Assembly (NCBI RefSeq): GCF_014084125.1
Contig: NZ_CP048405.1
Span: 4,278,001 to 4,342,000, forward strand
DNA from: Streptacidiphilus sp. PB12-B1b
GTDB lineage: Bacteria > Actinomycetota > Actinomycetes > Streptomycetales > Streptomycetaceae
Direction: 5' to 3'
Length of the DNA stretch: 64,000 bases
Under the pieces are notes generated by a model, which saw only the letters and a list, made by a program, of their open reading frames with translations, was not told the DNA's origin and searched no databases. Within the stretch, counting starts at the first letter, position 1. Every line of letters starts with the position of its first letter. The translations under genes were made by a program, and so were the position numbers. Positions 57,052-64,000 of this stretch are shown here, piece after piece.

Positions 57052-58797
57052 ATGGCCGTCACCAGCGTGGCCGACCAGATCGTCGCGGTACTGCGCCAGG
57101 CCGGGGTGGAGCGGGTCTACGGCGTGGTCGGCGACAGCCTCAATCCGGTGGTCGACGCCATCCGCCGGACCGAGGGCATCTCCTGGGTGCACGTGCGCAA
57201 CGAGGAGGCGGGGGCGTTCGCCGCGGCCGCCGACGCCGAGCTGACCGGACGGCTGGCGGTCTGCGCCGGCTCCTGCGGCCCGGGCAACACCCACCTCATC
57301 CAGGGCCTGTACGACGCGCAGCGCAGCGGTCTGCCGGTGCTGGCGCTGGCCTCGCACATCCCCTCCGCGCAGATCGGCAGCGGCTACTTCCAGGAGACGC
57401 ACCCGGAGCGGGTGTTCACCGACTGCAGCGGCTTCTGCGAGATGGTCGGCAACCCGGCGCAGCTCCCCCGGCTGCTGCGGACCGCGATCCAGCACGCCCT
57501 GGGCGCGCACCAGGTGTCGGTGCTGGTCTTCCCCGGCGACATCGCCGCGCTGCCCGCGGCCGGGCCCACCGGGCACAGCACCTTCGTACCGGCGGCCGAG
57601 CAGGCACTGGCGGTGCCGCAGCCGGGGCAGGTGCGGGCGCTGGCCGAGCTGATCGACGCCGCCGACAAGGTGACGCTGTTCTGCGGCGCGGGCGTGCGCG
57701 GCGCCCACGCCGAGGTGATCCGGCTGGCCGGGACCGTGCACGCACCGGTCGGCCACTCGCTGCGCGGCAAGGAGTGGGTCCAGTTCGACAACCCCTACGA
57801 CGTCGGCATGAGCGGCCTGCTGGGCTACGGCGCCTGCCACGAGGCCCTGCACGAGGCCGATCTGCTGGTGCTGCTGGGCACCGACTTCCCGTACGACAGC
57901 TTCCTGCCGCAGGCCCGGACGGTGCAGGTGGACCACGACGCCACCCGGCTCGGCCGCCGCACCCCGCTGGAGCTGGCCGTGCACGGCGACGTCGGCGCGA
58001 CCCTGCGCGCGCTGCAACCGCTGCTGAAGCCCAAGCAGGACCGCTCGTTCCTGGACGCCATGCTGCGCAAGCACTACCGCAACCTGGAGGAGGTGGTCGG
58101 CGCCTACACCCGCAGGATCGACCACCACCTGCCGATCCACCCCGAGTACGCCGCCTCGGTGCTGGACGAGGTGGCCGCCGACGACGCCGTGTTCACCGTG
58201 GACACCGGCATGAACAACGTCTGGGCGGCGCGCTACCTGACGCCCAACGGCCGTCGCCGGGTGATCGGTTCGTTCCTGCACGGTTCGATGGCCAACGCCC
58301 TGCCGCACGCCATCGGGGCGCAGTTCGCCGAGCCGGGGCGGCAGGTCGTCGCCATGTCCGGCGACGGCGGGCTCGGCATGCTGCTCGGGGAGTTGCTGAC
58401 GGTGGCTCAGCACCGGCTGCCGGTCAAGGTGGTGGTCTTCAACAACGGCGCGCTCGGCATGATCAAGCTGGAGATGATGGTCAGCGGCTATCCGGAGCAC
58501 GCGATCGACAACGGGGACGTCGACTACGCCGCGATCGCCGCCACGCTGGGTCTGCACGCGGTCCGGGTGACCGACCCCAAGCAGTTGCGCGCGGCGTTGA
58601 CCGAGGCCCTGGCCGTGCCCGGACCGGCACTGGTCGACGTGGTGACCGATCCGAACGCGCTGTCCATCCCCCCGCACATCACCACCGCGCAGCTGAAGGG
58701 CTTCGCCCTGGCCGCCGGACGGACCGTGCTCAGCGGCGGCGTCGGCGCCATGATCGACCTGGCGCGCAGCAATCTGCGCAACATCCCCCGTCCCTAA
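57052..58797 (+). CDS. poxB: pyruvate dehydrogenase/oxidase (PoxB-type), ThDP-dependent
   Basis: About 581 aa, ATG after AAGGAGAGAG. Three domains of ThDP enzymes: PYR (ADQIVAVLRQAGVERVYGVV, with the catalytic Glu in VHVRNEEAGAFAAAADAEL), central FAD-binding (ALAELIDAADKVTLFCGAGV), and PP (GDGGLGMLLGELLTVAQHRL with the Mg-ThDP GDG...N motif, VVFNNGALGMIKLEMMVSGY). The end LARSNLRNIPRP fits the quinone-dependent form, which decarboxylates pyruvate to acetate. Acetolactate synthase was considered less likely because of the LGMIKLEM and C-terminal pattern. Confidence 0.9.
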   Translation: MAVTSVADQIVAVLRQAGVERVYGVVGDSLNPVVDAIRRTEGISWVHVRNEEAGAFAAAADAELTGRLAVCAGSCGPGNTHLIQGLYDAQRSGLPVLALASHIPSAQIGSGYFQETHPERVFTDCSGFCEMVGNPAQLPRLLRTAIQHALGAHQVSVLVFPGDIAALPAAGPTGHSTFVPAAEQALAVPQPGQVRALAELIDAADKVTLFCGAGVRGAHAEVIRLAGTVHAPVGHSLRGKEWVQFDNPYDVGMSGLLGYGACHEALHEADLLVLLGTDFPYDSFLPQARTVQVDHDATRLGRRTPLELAVHGDVGATLRALQPLLKPKQDRSFLDAMLRKHYRNLEEVVGAYTRRIDHHLPIHPEYAASVLDEVAADDAVFTVDTGMNNVWAARYLTPNGRRRVIGSFLHGSMANALPHAIGAQFAEPGRQVVAMSGDGGLGMLLGELLTVAQHRLPVKVVVFNNGALGMIKLEMMVSGYPEHAIDNGDVDYAAIAATLGLHAVRVTDPKQLRAALTEALAVPGPALVDVVTDPNALSIPPHITTAQLKGFALAAGRTVLSGGVGAMIDLARSNLRNIPRP

Positions 58798-58806
58798 CAG
58801 CCATAT

Positions 58807-58819
58807 TGACGTCGCGTCA
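58807..58819. repeat. TGACG-N3-CGTCA palindrome at a gene end
   Basis: TGACGTCGCGTCA, ending in the stop codon of the TetR gene on the minus strand. Same family as 35024 and 54217. Confidence 0.5.
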
Positions 58820-59551
58820 GTTCGCCGCGCGGGCGCCGATGGAGGCGATCAGCAGGTCGATCGCCAACTCGAAATTGTCCGGCGAGTCCAGGGCCGGGAT
58901 GTCGTCGAGCAGCGCGGCGAGGTGCGGGTAGCGGTCCGCGGGCAGGGCCCGGTAGCCGACCTCCCAGGAGCGCAGATCGGCCTCCCGGGTGGGGGCGTCC
59001 AGCGCGTGCAGGGCCGCCTCCATGCTGGCGTAGGCGAGCACGGCATCGGCGAAGACCCGGTAGCAGCGGGCGGCGTCGCGGTCCGGCAGGCCCGCGCGGC
59101 GCATGCAGCCGAGGATGTGCTCGACCACCTCGAACTCGTGCGGGCGGCGCGCGGTGCGGGCCGCGACCAGCTGCCCGACCTGCGGATGGGCCAGGAAGGC
59201 GGCCTTGATCCGGCGGGCCACCGTGCGCAGGTCCTCGGCCCGGTCGCCGGTGACCGGCAGCCCTCCGGCGGTGGCCTGCGCGTGCAGCGCGTCGGTGAGC
59301 GCGAGCAGCAGCTCGTCCTTGTCGCGGAAGTGCCGGTAGATCGCGGTGGGGTGGGCGTCCAGTTCGCGGCCGAGGGCGTCGAAGGTGAGCGCGTCCATGC
59401 CGCCGCGGTCGCAGATGCGCAGCACGGCCTCGGTGATGACCTGCTGGCTGAGGCTGCCCCGGGGCCGCCGGGAGCGTCTGCCGGGCGGCGCGCCCGGGCC
59501 GTCGGGCGCAGCCTTGCCACTGCCTCCGGGGGTGCGGAGGCGCAGCGCCAC
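58817..59551 (-). CDS. TetR/AcrR family regulator, 5' end disrupted
   Basis: About 244 aa if the GTG at 59551 is used. The HTH domain is intact (LSQQVITEAVLRICDRGGMD, LTFDALGRELDAHPTAIYRH) and the long C-domain matches the TetR_C type. The 40 residues before the HTH are not typical, no ribosome site precedes any start, and the start candidates lie inside sequence homologous, on the other strand, to an amidohydrolase. The natural start and promoter have probably been lost in a deletion near 59530; whether the gene is still expressed is uncertain. Confidence 0.75.
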   Translation of the reverse strand: MALRLRTPGGSGKAAPDGPGAPPGRRSRRPRGSLSQQVITEAVLRICDRGGMDALTFDALGRELDAHPTAIYRHFRDKDELLLALTDALHAQATAGGLPVTGDRAEDLRTVARRIKAAFLAHPQVGQLVAARTARRPHEFEVVEHILGCMRRAGLPDRDAARCYRVFADAVLAYASMEAALHALDAPTREADLRSWEVGYRALPADRYPHLAALLDDIPALDSPDNFELAIDLLIASIGARAAN

Positions 59552-60559
59552 CTGCACGCGCTGGGCATCACCGGCTGGCAGGACGCCTGGGTCACCCCCG
59601 CCACCCAGGACGCCTACCAGGTGCTGGCCGCCGACGGCCGGCTCACCGCCCGGGTGGTGGGCGCGCTGTGGTGGGAGCGCAGCCGGGGCCTGGAGCAGAT
59701 CGCGGAGCTGGTCGAGCGCCGGACGCGGGGCCGGGAGGTCACCGCCCCCGGCGCGGGGCTGGGCTCGGGCTTCCACCCGACCACCGTCAAGATCATGACG
59801 GACGGCGTGCTGGAGAACCACACCGGCGCGCTGCTCGAGCCGTACTGCGACGGCTGCGGCGGCCACAGCGACAATCTGGGCCTGAGCTACGTGCCGTACG
59901 AGCTGCTCTGCGACGCGGTGACCGAGTTGGACGCGCTCGGCTTCCAGGTGCACCTGCACGCCATCGGCGACCGCTCGGTACGCAACTCCCTGGACGCGAT
60001 CGCCGCCGCCCGCACCGCCAACGGCCACGGCGACCAGCGCCACCACATCGCCCACATGCAGCTGATCGACCATCAGGACCTGCCACGCTTCGCTGAGTTG
60101 GGCGTGATCGTGAACTGCCAGGCGTACTGGGCGCAGAGCGAGCCGCAGATGGACGAGCTGACCGTGCCCTTCATCGGCGTCGAGCGGGCCCGGTTGCAGT
60201 ACCCCTTCGCCCACCTGCTGGCGTCCGGGGCGAAGCTGGTGATGGGCAGCGACTGGGCGGTGACCACGGCCGACCCGTTGCAGCAGATCGAGGTGGCGGT
60301 CACCCGGACCGATCCGGAGAACCGGGGGAACGCGCCGTTCCTGCCGGAACAGCGGCTGACCCTGGACCAGGCGGTGGACGCCTTCACCGCCGGTTCCGCG
60401 CACGTCAACCACGACCAGCAGGGCGGGGTGATCGAGGCCGGCCGGCGCGCCGACCTGGCGCTGCTGGACGCCGACCTGTTCGCTCCGGGTGCCCCGCCGA
60501 TCGCCGACGCCCGGGTGGTGCTGACGGTGGCGGCCGGCCGGGTGGTCCACGAGAGCTGA
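59531..60559 (+). pseudogene. amidohydrolase family 3 (YtcJ-like), 5'-truncated
   Basis: About 342 codons matching the C-terminal two thirds of the family: AQRHLHALGITGWQDAWVTP, HPTTVKIMTDGVLENHTGAL (metal-bridging Lys), LHAIGDRS, HHIAHMQLI and MGSDWAVTTADPLQQ (metal ligands), ending VLTVAAGRVVHES. The N-terminal 200 or so residues, with the first metal ligands HxH, are missing and no start codon or ribosome site lies at the junction. The break falls where the divergent TetR gene loses its 5' end, so one deletion took the shared promoter region and both starts. The rest of the frame is undamaged, so the event is recent. Confidence 0.8.
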
Positions 60560-60757
60560 ACAGTGGCGCTGCCCCGCTCCGACCGCCGAAGGGGCGGGGT
60601 ACCGGCGGCGAACTTTCCATGACCGCCGCATGAACAGTTCCTCCCGCCCCCGCGAGGATTCGCGGTTCGGCCGGGGACCTCCGCCCACGGCGGCGGCGAC
60701 GGATGGGTAGGGTGCCGACAACCCTCGCATGCAACCGCACTACAGATCGGAAGACGC

Positions 60758-61645
60758 GTGTCCAGCATCTGGCCTGCCGGCCCCCTCCGGGTCCTGGTCG
60801 TCGGCATCGACGGCGTACGCCTGGACCTGCTGCCCGACCTGAGGACCCCGCACCTGGACTCGGTCGCCGAGGCCGGGTTCCTGGCACCGGTCGAGGTCGA
60901 CGACGCCACCCCCACCATGTCCGGCCCCTGCTGGGCGACGATCACCACCGGCGTCGGCGTGGCCAAGCACGGCGTGTTCGGCAACCACTTCGGTGGCAAC
61001 CGGCTGGACGTCTTCCCCGACTTCGCCACCCGGCTGGCGGCCGTGCACCGCCGCCGCACCTTCGCCGCGGGCGGCTGGGAGCCGCTCTTCCTGGCACGCC
61101 AGGGCGGCCCGCTGTTCTCGGCCCCGGGCCGGCTGTCCTACGTAGCTCCGGCCGAGGACACCCCCGAGGCGTGGGAGGAGTGCGACGAGCGGGTGACGGC
61201 CGAGGCCGTGTACGTCCTGGGCGGCGGCGACGACCCGCAGGCGTCCTTCGTCTACCTGGGCGCGGTCGACGAGACCGCCCACTTCCTCGGCTGCGGGGAG
61301 GAGTACCGCCGCTCGGTCGAGCAGGCCGACGAGCGGCTCGGCCGGCTGCTCGACGCCGTCCGCAACCGCCCCGGCTACGCCGACGAGAGCTGGACGGTCA
61401 TCGTGGTCACCGACCACGGCCACCTGGACCAGGGCGGCCACGGCGGCCGGACCTCCCTCGAGCGCACCGCCTGGGTGGCGGCGTGCGGGCCCGGCCTGGA
61501 GCCCGGCGCGCCGGTGGAGCAGGTCCGCCACGTGGACGTCGCGGCCCATGTGTACGCCGCGCTCGACATAGCCCCGGACCCGCACTGGACCCTGGACGGC
61601 CGCCCGTTCACCCCGGCCGCACGCCCCGTGGCCGAGGTGCACTGA
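60758..61645 (+). CDS. alkaline phosphatase superfamily hydrolase (nucleotide pyrophosphatase/phosphodiesterase-like)
   Basis: About 295 aa, GTG at 60758 after GGAAGA. The metal-binding Asp in VLVVGIDGVRLDLLPDL, the nucleophile Thr/Ser region ATPTMSGPCWATITTGV, ETAHFLGC (Asp/His) and VTDHGHLDQGGHGG (DHG) show the two-metal site of type I phosphodiesterases/autotaxin-like enzymes. No signal peptide. Substrate unknown. It follows the truncated amidohydrolase by 198 bases. Confidence 0.88.
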   Translation: MSSIWPAGPLRVLVVGIDGVRLDLLPDLRTPHLDSVAEAGFLAPVEVDDATPTMSGPCWATITTGVGVAKHGVFGNHFGGNRLDVFPDFATRLAAVHRRRTFAAGGWEPLFLARQGGPLFSAPGRLSYVAPAEDTPEAWEECDERVTAEAVYVLGGGDDPQASFVYLGAVDETAHFLGCGEEYRRSVEQADERLGRLLDAVRNRPGYADESWTVIVVTDHGHLDQGGHGGRTSLERTAWVAACGPGLEPGAPVEQVRHVDVAAHVYAALDIAPDPHWTLDGRPFTPAARPVAEVH

Positions 61646-61669
61646 CCGCCGCGCCCCCGCCGCGTCACC

Positions 61670-61711
61670 CCGGGCCGTCTGCGACGACAGACCCGGAGTG
61701 ACGTAGTGTCA
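61670..61711. terminator. hairpin and TGACG-type palindrome between converging genes
   Basis: GTCTG-CGACGA-CAGAC flanked by CCGG(G)/CCGG at 61670-61696 forms a stem. Directly after it, TGACGTAGTGTCA (61699-61711) is an imperfect member of the TGACG-N3-CGTCA family. TrpS ends 13 bases further on. Confidence 0.5.
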
Positions 61712-61723
61712 GCTGATGGGTCG

Positions 61724-62809
61724 TCAGTAGTCCATCCGCATGGCCGCTCTGACGTCGACCAGGGTCGCCTCGGCCACAGCGTTGGCGCGCTCGTTGCCCG
61801 TGCGCAGAATCTGCCGCACCAGGCCGCGGTCCCGGGCGTACTCGGCGCGCCGGGCGCGCAGCGGCGCCAGGTGTTCGTTGACGGCCTCGGTGACGATCCG
61901 CTTGAGCCCGGCGGATCCGCCGTCCCCCGCCTCGGCGGCGACCTGGTGCGGATCGCGGTCCTGGCAGAGCGCGGCCAGCAGCACCAGGCTGGAGACCTCG
62001 GGGCGGCCGACCGGGTCGTAGCTGATCCGGCGCTCGGTGTCGGTCCTGGCGCCCTTGATCAGCCGGGCCGTCTCGTCGGCGTCGGCCGCCAGCGGGATGG
62101 CGTTGCCCCGGCTCTTGCTCATCTTGCCGCCGTCGGTGCCCAGCAGCAGCGGCGCGGCCGACAGCAGCATCTCGGGCTCCGGGAACACCGGCTGCCCGGC
62201 CGGGGCATAGCGCTCGTTGAAGCGCCGGGCGACGGTACGGGTGAGTTCCACATGCGGCTGCTGGTCGCGGCCGACGGGGACCAGGTTCGCCTTGCAGAAC
62301 AGGATGTCCGCCGCCTGGTGGACGGGATAGGTGAACATGAGGCCGCTGACGGCCGACTGCCGGGAGTGTGCGATCTCGTCCTTGACCGTCGGGTTCCGGC
62401 CCAGCTCGGCGGTGGACACCAGGCTCAGGAACGGCAGCATCAGCTGGTTGAGCGCCGGAACGGCGCTGTGCGCGAAGACCGTGGCGCGGTCCGGGGCCAC
62501 CCCGGCGGCCAGGTAGTCCAGGACCAGCCCCTCGACGTGCTCGGTCAGCCGGTCGGCCACGTCCCGGTCGGTCAGGACCTGGTAGTCGGCGACGATCACG
62601 AACAGGTCCACGCCCAGGTTCTGCAGCCGGACCCGGTTGTGCACGGTGCCGAAGTAGTGCCCCAGGTGCAGCGGCCCGGTCGGGCGGTCACCGGTGAGCA
62701 TCCGGAAGCGCCCGGGGTCGAGCCGGACCCGCCGGTCCAGCTCGACGCTGCGCGCCTCGGCGGCAGCGTGGTCGGCGGCGTGGTGGTCGGTGGCGAGGGC
62801 GGTGGTCAT
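61724..62809 (-). CDS. trpS: tryptophanyl-tRNA synthetase
   Basis: About 361 aa, ATG with AGGAG seven bases upstream. Class I synthetase: the HIGH-type motif is HLGHYFG within GDRPTGPLHLGHYFGTV, and KMSKS is present in GGKMSKSRGNAIP. Other family marks: HSAVPALNQLMLPFLSLV, FTYPVHQAADILFCKANLVP, VGRDQQPHVELTRTVARRF. The leader upstream encodes a Trp-Trp peptide and an attenuator, which marks it as the inducible type of TrpRS; in S. coelicolor one of two TrpRS genes is regulated this way and confers indolmycin resistance. Whether a second trpS exists here cannot be seen. Confidence 0.95.
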   Translation of the reverse strand: MTTALATDHHAADHAAAEARSVELDRRVRLDPGRFRMLTGDRPTGPLHLGHYFGTVHNRVRLQNLGVDLFVIVADYQVLTDRDVADRLTEHVEGLVLDYLAAGVAPDRATVFAHSAVPALNQLMLPFLSLVSTAELGRNPTVKDEIAHSRQSAVSGLMFTYPVHQAADILFCKANLVPVGRDQQPHVELTRTVARRFNERYAPAGQPVFPEPEMLLSAAPLLLGTDGGKMSKSRGNAIPLAADADETARLIKGARTDTERRISYDPVGRPEVSSLVLLAALCQDRDPHQVAAEAGDGGSAGLKRIVTEAVNEHLAPLRARRAEYARDRGLVRQILRTGNERANAVAEATLVDVRAAMRMDY

Positions 62810-62886
62810 CGGGTTCTCCTGACGTGCGGACGGGGCGGGACGGCCGCCGGTCCGGGCAGAGCCCGTGCGATGCCAGGGAACGCACA

Positions 62887-62911
62887 AGGGCCGTCCGGAA
62901 CGAACGGCCCT
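62887..62911 (-). terminator. attenuator terminator of the trpS leader
   Basis: Perfect 8-bp arms AGGGCCGT (62887-62894) and ACGGCCCT (62904-62911) on the minus-strand transcript, between the leader peptide stop and trpS. Its 5' arm overlaps the alternative pairing GGCCGTT (62903-62909) with AGCGGCC (62929-62935), which would form an antiterminator. Confidence 0.7.
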
Positions 62912-62925
62912 GGGGGTGCATGCGA

Positions 62926-62971
62926 GGTGGCCGCTCCTACGAGGAGCGCCACCAGCTGAGACTGCATGCAC
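62926..62971 (-). promoter_or_regulatory. pause hairpin of the trpS leader RNA
   Basis: On the transcript, GGTGGCGCTCCT (62953-62942), which contains most of the two Trp codons, pairs with AGGAGCGGCCACC (62938-62926) with a single bulge and three-base loop. GTGCATGC (62971-62964) can extend the stem by pairing with GCATGCAC (62923-62916). This is the 1:2 structure of a classical ribosome-controlled attenuator. Confidence 0.7.
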
Positions 62972-62978
62972 GGTACAT
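62937..62978 (-). CDS. trpS leader peptide with tandem Trp codons
   Basis: 13 codons: MYRACSLSWWRSS and a TAG stop. The two Trp codons are at 62954-62949. A -10-like TACACT (62990-62985) lies six bases before the ATG, so the transcript probably starts at the ATG itself and the leader is read as a leaderless message. Translation stalling at the Trp codons when tRNA-Trp is uncharged would free the antiterminator and allow trpS transcription. Confidence 0.75.
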   Translation of the reverse strand: MYRACSLSWWRSS

Positions 62979-63194
62979 GCGGCCAGTGTAGCGCCCGGCC
63001 ATCCGACCGGGCGGGACATCGGCGCTTCGCCGTGCGCTGCAGCGCGAAGCACCGGGATGCAGGCCGGGGTGCGCGCCAACGTCCGTGCCCGGGACGGTCG
63101 GTGCTGGGTCTCGGGGGTCGGGCAAGGTGCGCAGTCTCCCTGTTCGGCCGGCGTCCGCCGCAGCCTACCGAGGCGGCGGGCCGCGCCGACACGC

Positions 63195-63239
63195 GGGCGG
63201 GGCATCCGGGCGGGGCATCTGGGCGGGGCATCTGGGCGG
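63195..63239. repeat. 13-bp tandem repeat upstream of the DUF1275 gene
   Basis: GGGCGGGGCATCY is repeated three times plus a six-base partial copy, ending 30 bases before the ATG at 63269. G-rich and on the + strand; could form a G-quadruplex. The copies differ at only one position, as in young slippage repeats. Confidence 0.75.
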
Positions 63240-63268
63240 CCCGGCCCGGGGGACGGAGAATCGTCCCC

Positions 63269-64000
63269 ATGACCGGACCCCTGCGCGACGCCTGGACCAC
63301 TCTCACCCCCCGCTCGGACAGCAGGCACGGCCCGCTGCCGCCGCTGCTGCTCGGCCTGACCGTGGTCACCGGGCTGGTGGACGCCTTCAGCTATCTGGTG
63401 CTGGGCCACGTCTTCGTCGCCAACATGACCGGCAATGTGGTCTTCATGGCCTTCGCGCTGGCGGGCGCCAAGGGCTTCTCGCTGGCCGCCTCGGCGGTGG
63501 CCCTGCTGGCCTTCGCCGTCGGGGCGGCGCTGGGCGGACGCCTGGCCAACCGTTTCCGCGAGCACCGGGGCAGGCTGTTGCTGGCGGTGGTGGTCGCCGA
63601 GGCACTGCTCGTCCTGGTGTCGTACGCCTGTGCCGCGACGGCCGCCGACCCCTCCCGGGGGTGGATGCGCTATCTGCTGATCGCGCTGCTGGGCCCGGCG
63701 ATGGGCGCGCAGAACGGCGTGGTGCGCCGACTGGGCGTCCCGGACCTGACCACCACGGTGCTGACCATGACCATCACCGGCGTCTTTGCCGACAGCGCGC
63801 TGGGCGGCGGCCAGGACAGCAAGTCCGGCAGGCGGGTGCTGTCGGCCGTGGCGATGTTCCTGGGCGGGTACGCCGGGGCGCTGCTCGCGCTGCACGTCTC
63901 GGCGGCGCTGCCGCTGCTGGCGTGCGGGGCGCTGCTGGCGCTGGAGGCGGCGTCGCTGGTCGGCCAGGTGCGCACGCAACCGGCCTGGGCCCACCCGACG
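63269..64000 (+). CDS. DUF1275 (YoaK-like) membrane protein, 3' end beyond window
   Basis: At least 244 aa; no stop codon before the window end. ATG at 63269 with GGACGGAG about ten bases upstream. About six membrane helices, with the family signature TVVTGLVDAFSYLVLGHVFV, ANMTGNVVFMAFALAGAKG, and PAMGAQNGVVRRLGVPDLTT, TVLTMTITGVFADSALGG. Members are unstudied integral membrane proteins. Little if any of the protein is missing, since family members are usually 220-260 aa. Confidence 0.9.
   Translation, partial: MTGPLRDAWTTLTPRSDSRHGPLPPLLLGLTVVTGLVDAFSYLVLGHVFVANMTGNVVFMAFALAGAKGFSLAASAVALLAFAVGAALGGRLANRFREHRGRLLLAVVVAEALLVLVSYACAATAADPSRGWMRYLLIALLGPAMGAQNGVVRRLGVPDLTTTVLTMTITGVFADSALGGGQDSKSGRRVLSAVAMFLGGYAGALLALHVSAALPLLACGALLALEAASLVGQVRTQPAWAHPT

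Noticed and set aside
57052-58797. acetolactate synthase large subunit
   Set aside because: ThDP domains are shared, but the C-terminal pattern, the absence of a small subunit gene and the length fit the PoxB group better.
58922-59530. N-terminal part of the amidohydrolase in the open frame upstream of 59531
   Set aside because: This is the antisense of the TetR coding sequence; it has no similarity to the family and only happens to be open.

Overview
The window is about 64 kb of very GC-rich DNA (roughly three quarters G+C by eye). Genes are densely packed, stop/start codons often overlap as ATGA or GTGA, GTG starts are common (one TTG), and many proteins are of streptomycete type: an ergothioneine operon, XRE-DUF5753 and DUF6879 proteins, a class F sortase, DUF574 methyltransferase, DUF6292 and a trpS attenuator. 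This points to a member of the Streptomycetaceae (Streptomyces, Kitasatospora or Streptacidiphilus type); the species cannot be told from the sequence. No rRNA, tRNA, CRISPR array, insertion sequence or phage gene was seen.

Layout. 0.4-4.8 kb: egtABCD, four overlapping genes for ergothioneine. 6.3-14.2 kb: an OsmC protein, then a leftward catabolic operon (AtuA-like protein, biotin-dependent acyl-CoA carboxylase beta and alpha subunits, acyl-CoA dehydrogenase, TetR regulator) with a strong palindrome at its promoter. 14.3-17.6 kb: a secreted membrane protein, a P1-family peptidase and an unknown protein. 17.7-21.1 kb: an accessory patch of visibly lower GC with a duplicated and partly decayed module (79-aa protein plus DUF6879 protein), an XRE-DUF5753 regulator and four small proteins. 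21.3-28.7 kb: a histidine phosphatase, a GH59 glycosidase with a ricin-type lectin domain, a GNAT acetyltransferase, a class F sortase, a transglycosylase-like secreted protein and a probable sortase substrate.

28.7-43.9 kb: a surface-glycan locus. It has a divergent ATP-grasp ligase and FAD oxidoreductase, large and small membrane proteins, a GH16 enzyme, a polysaccharide deacetylase, three family 2 glycosyltransferases and a flippase. The two halves converge at 35.0 kb. A PAS-GGDEF-EAL protein, coupled to a DUF574 methyltransferase, sits just upstream and may tie the locus to cyclic di-GMP.

44-64 kb: mostly single genes and regulator/target pairs: a DHA2 exporter, PEBP protein/TetR, Rieske protein, TetR/saccharopine-dehydrogenase-like pair, DUF6292, an MFS exporter, a GntR regulator, universal stress protein, GlxA-type AraC regulator, HutD, a PoxB-type pyruvate oxidase, a TetR gene joined to a 5'-truncated amidohydrolase, a phosphodiesterase-like enzyme, trpS with a Trp-Trp leader peptide and attenuator, and a DUF1275 membrane protein cut by the window end.

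Most notable: the trpS attenuator, the duplicated DUF6879 module, the TetR/amidohydrolase deletion scar, a 21-codon leader ORF before the FAD oxidoreductase, a possible frameshift splitting a lipoprotein signal from the GH16 enzyme, and a recurring TGACG-N3-CGTCA palindrome at gene 3' ends.
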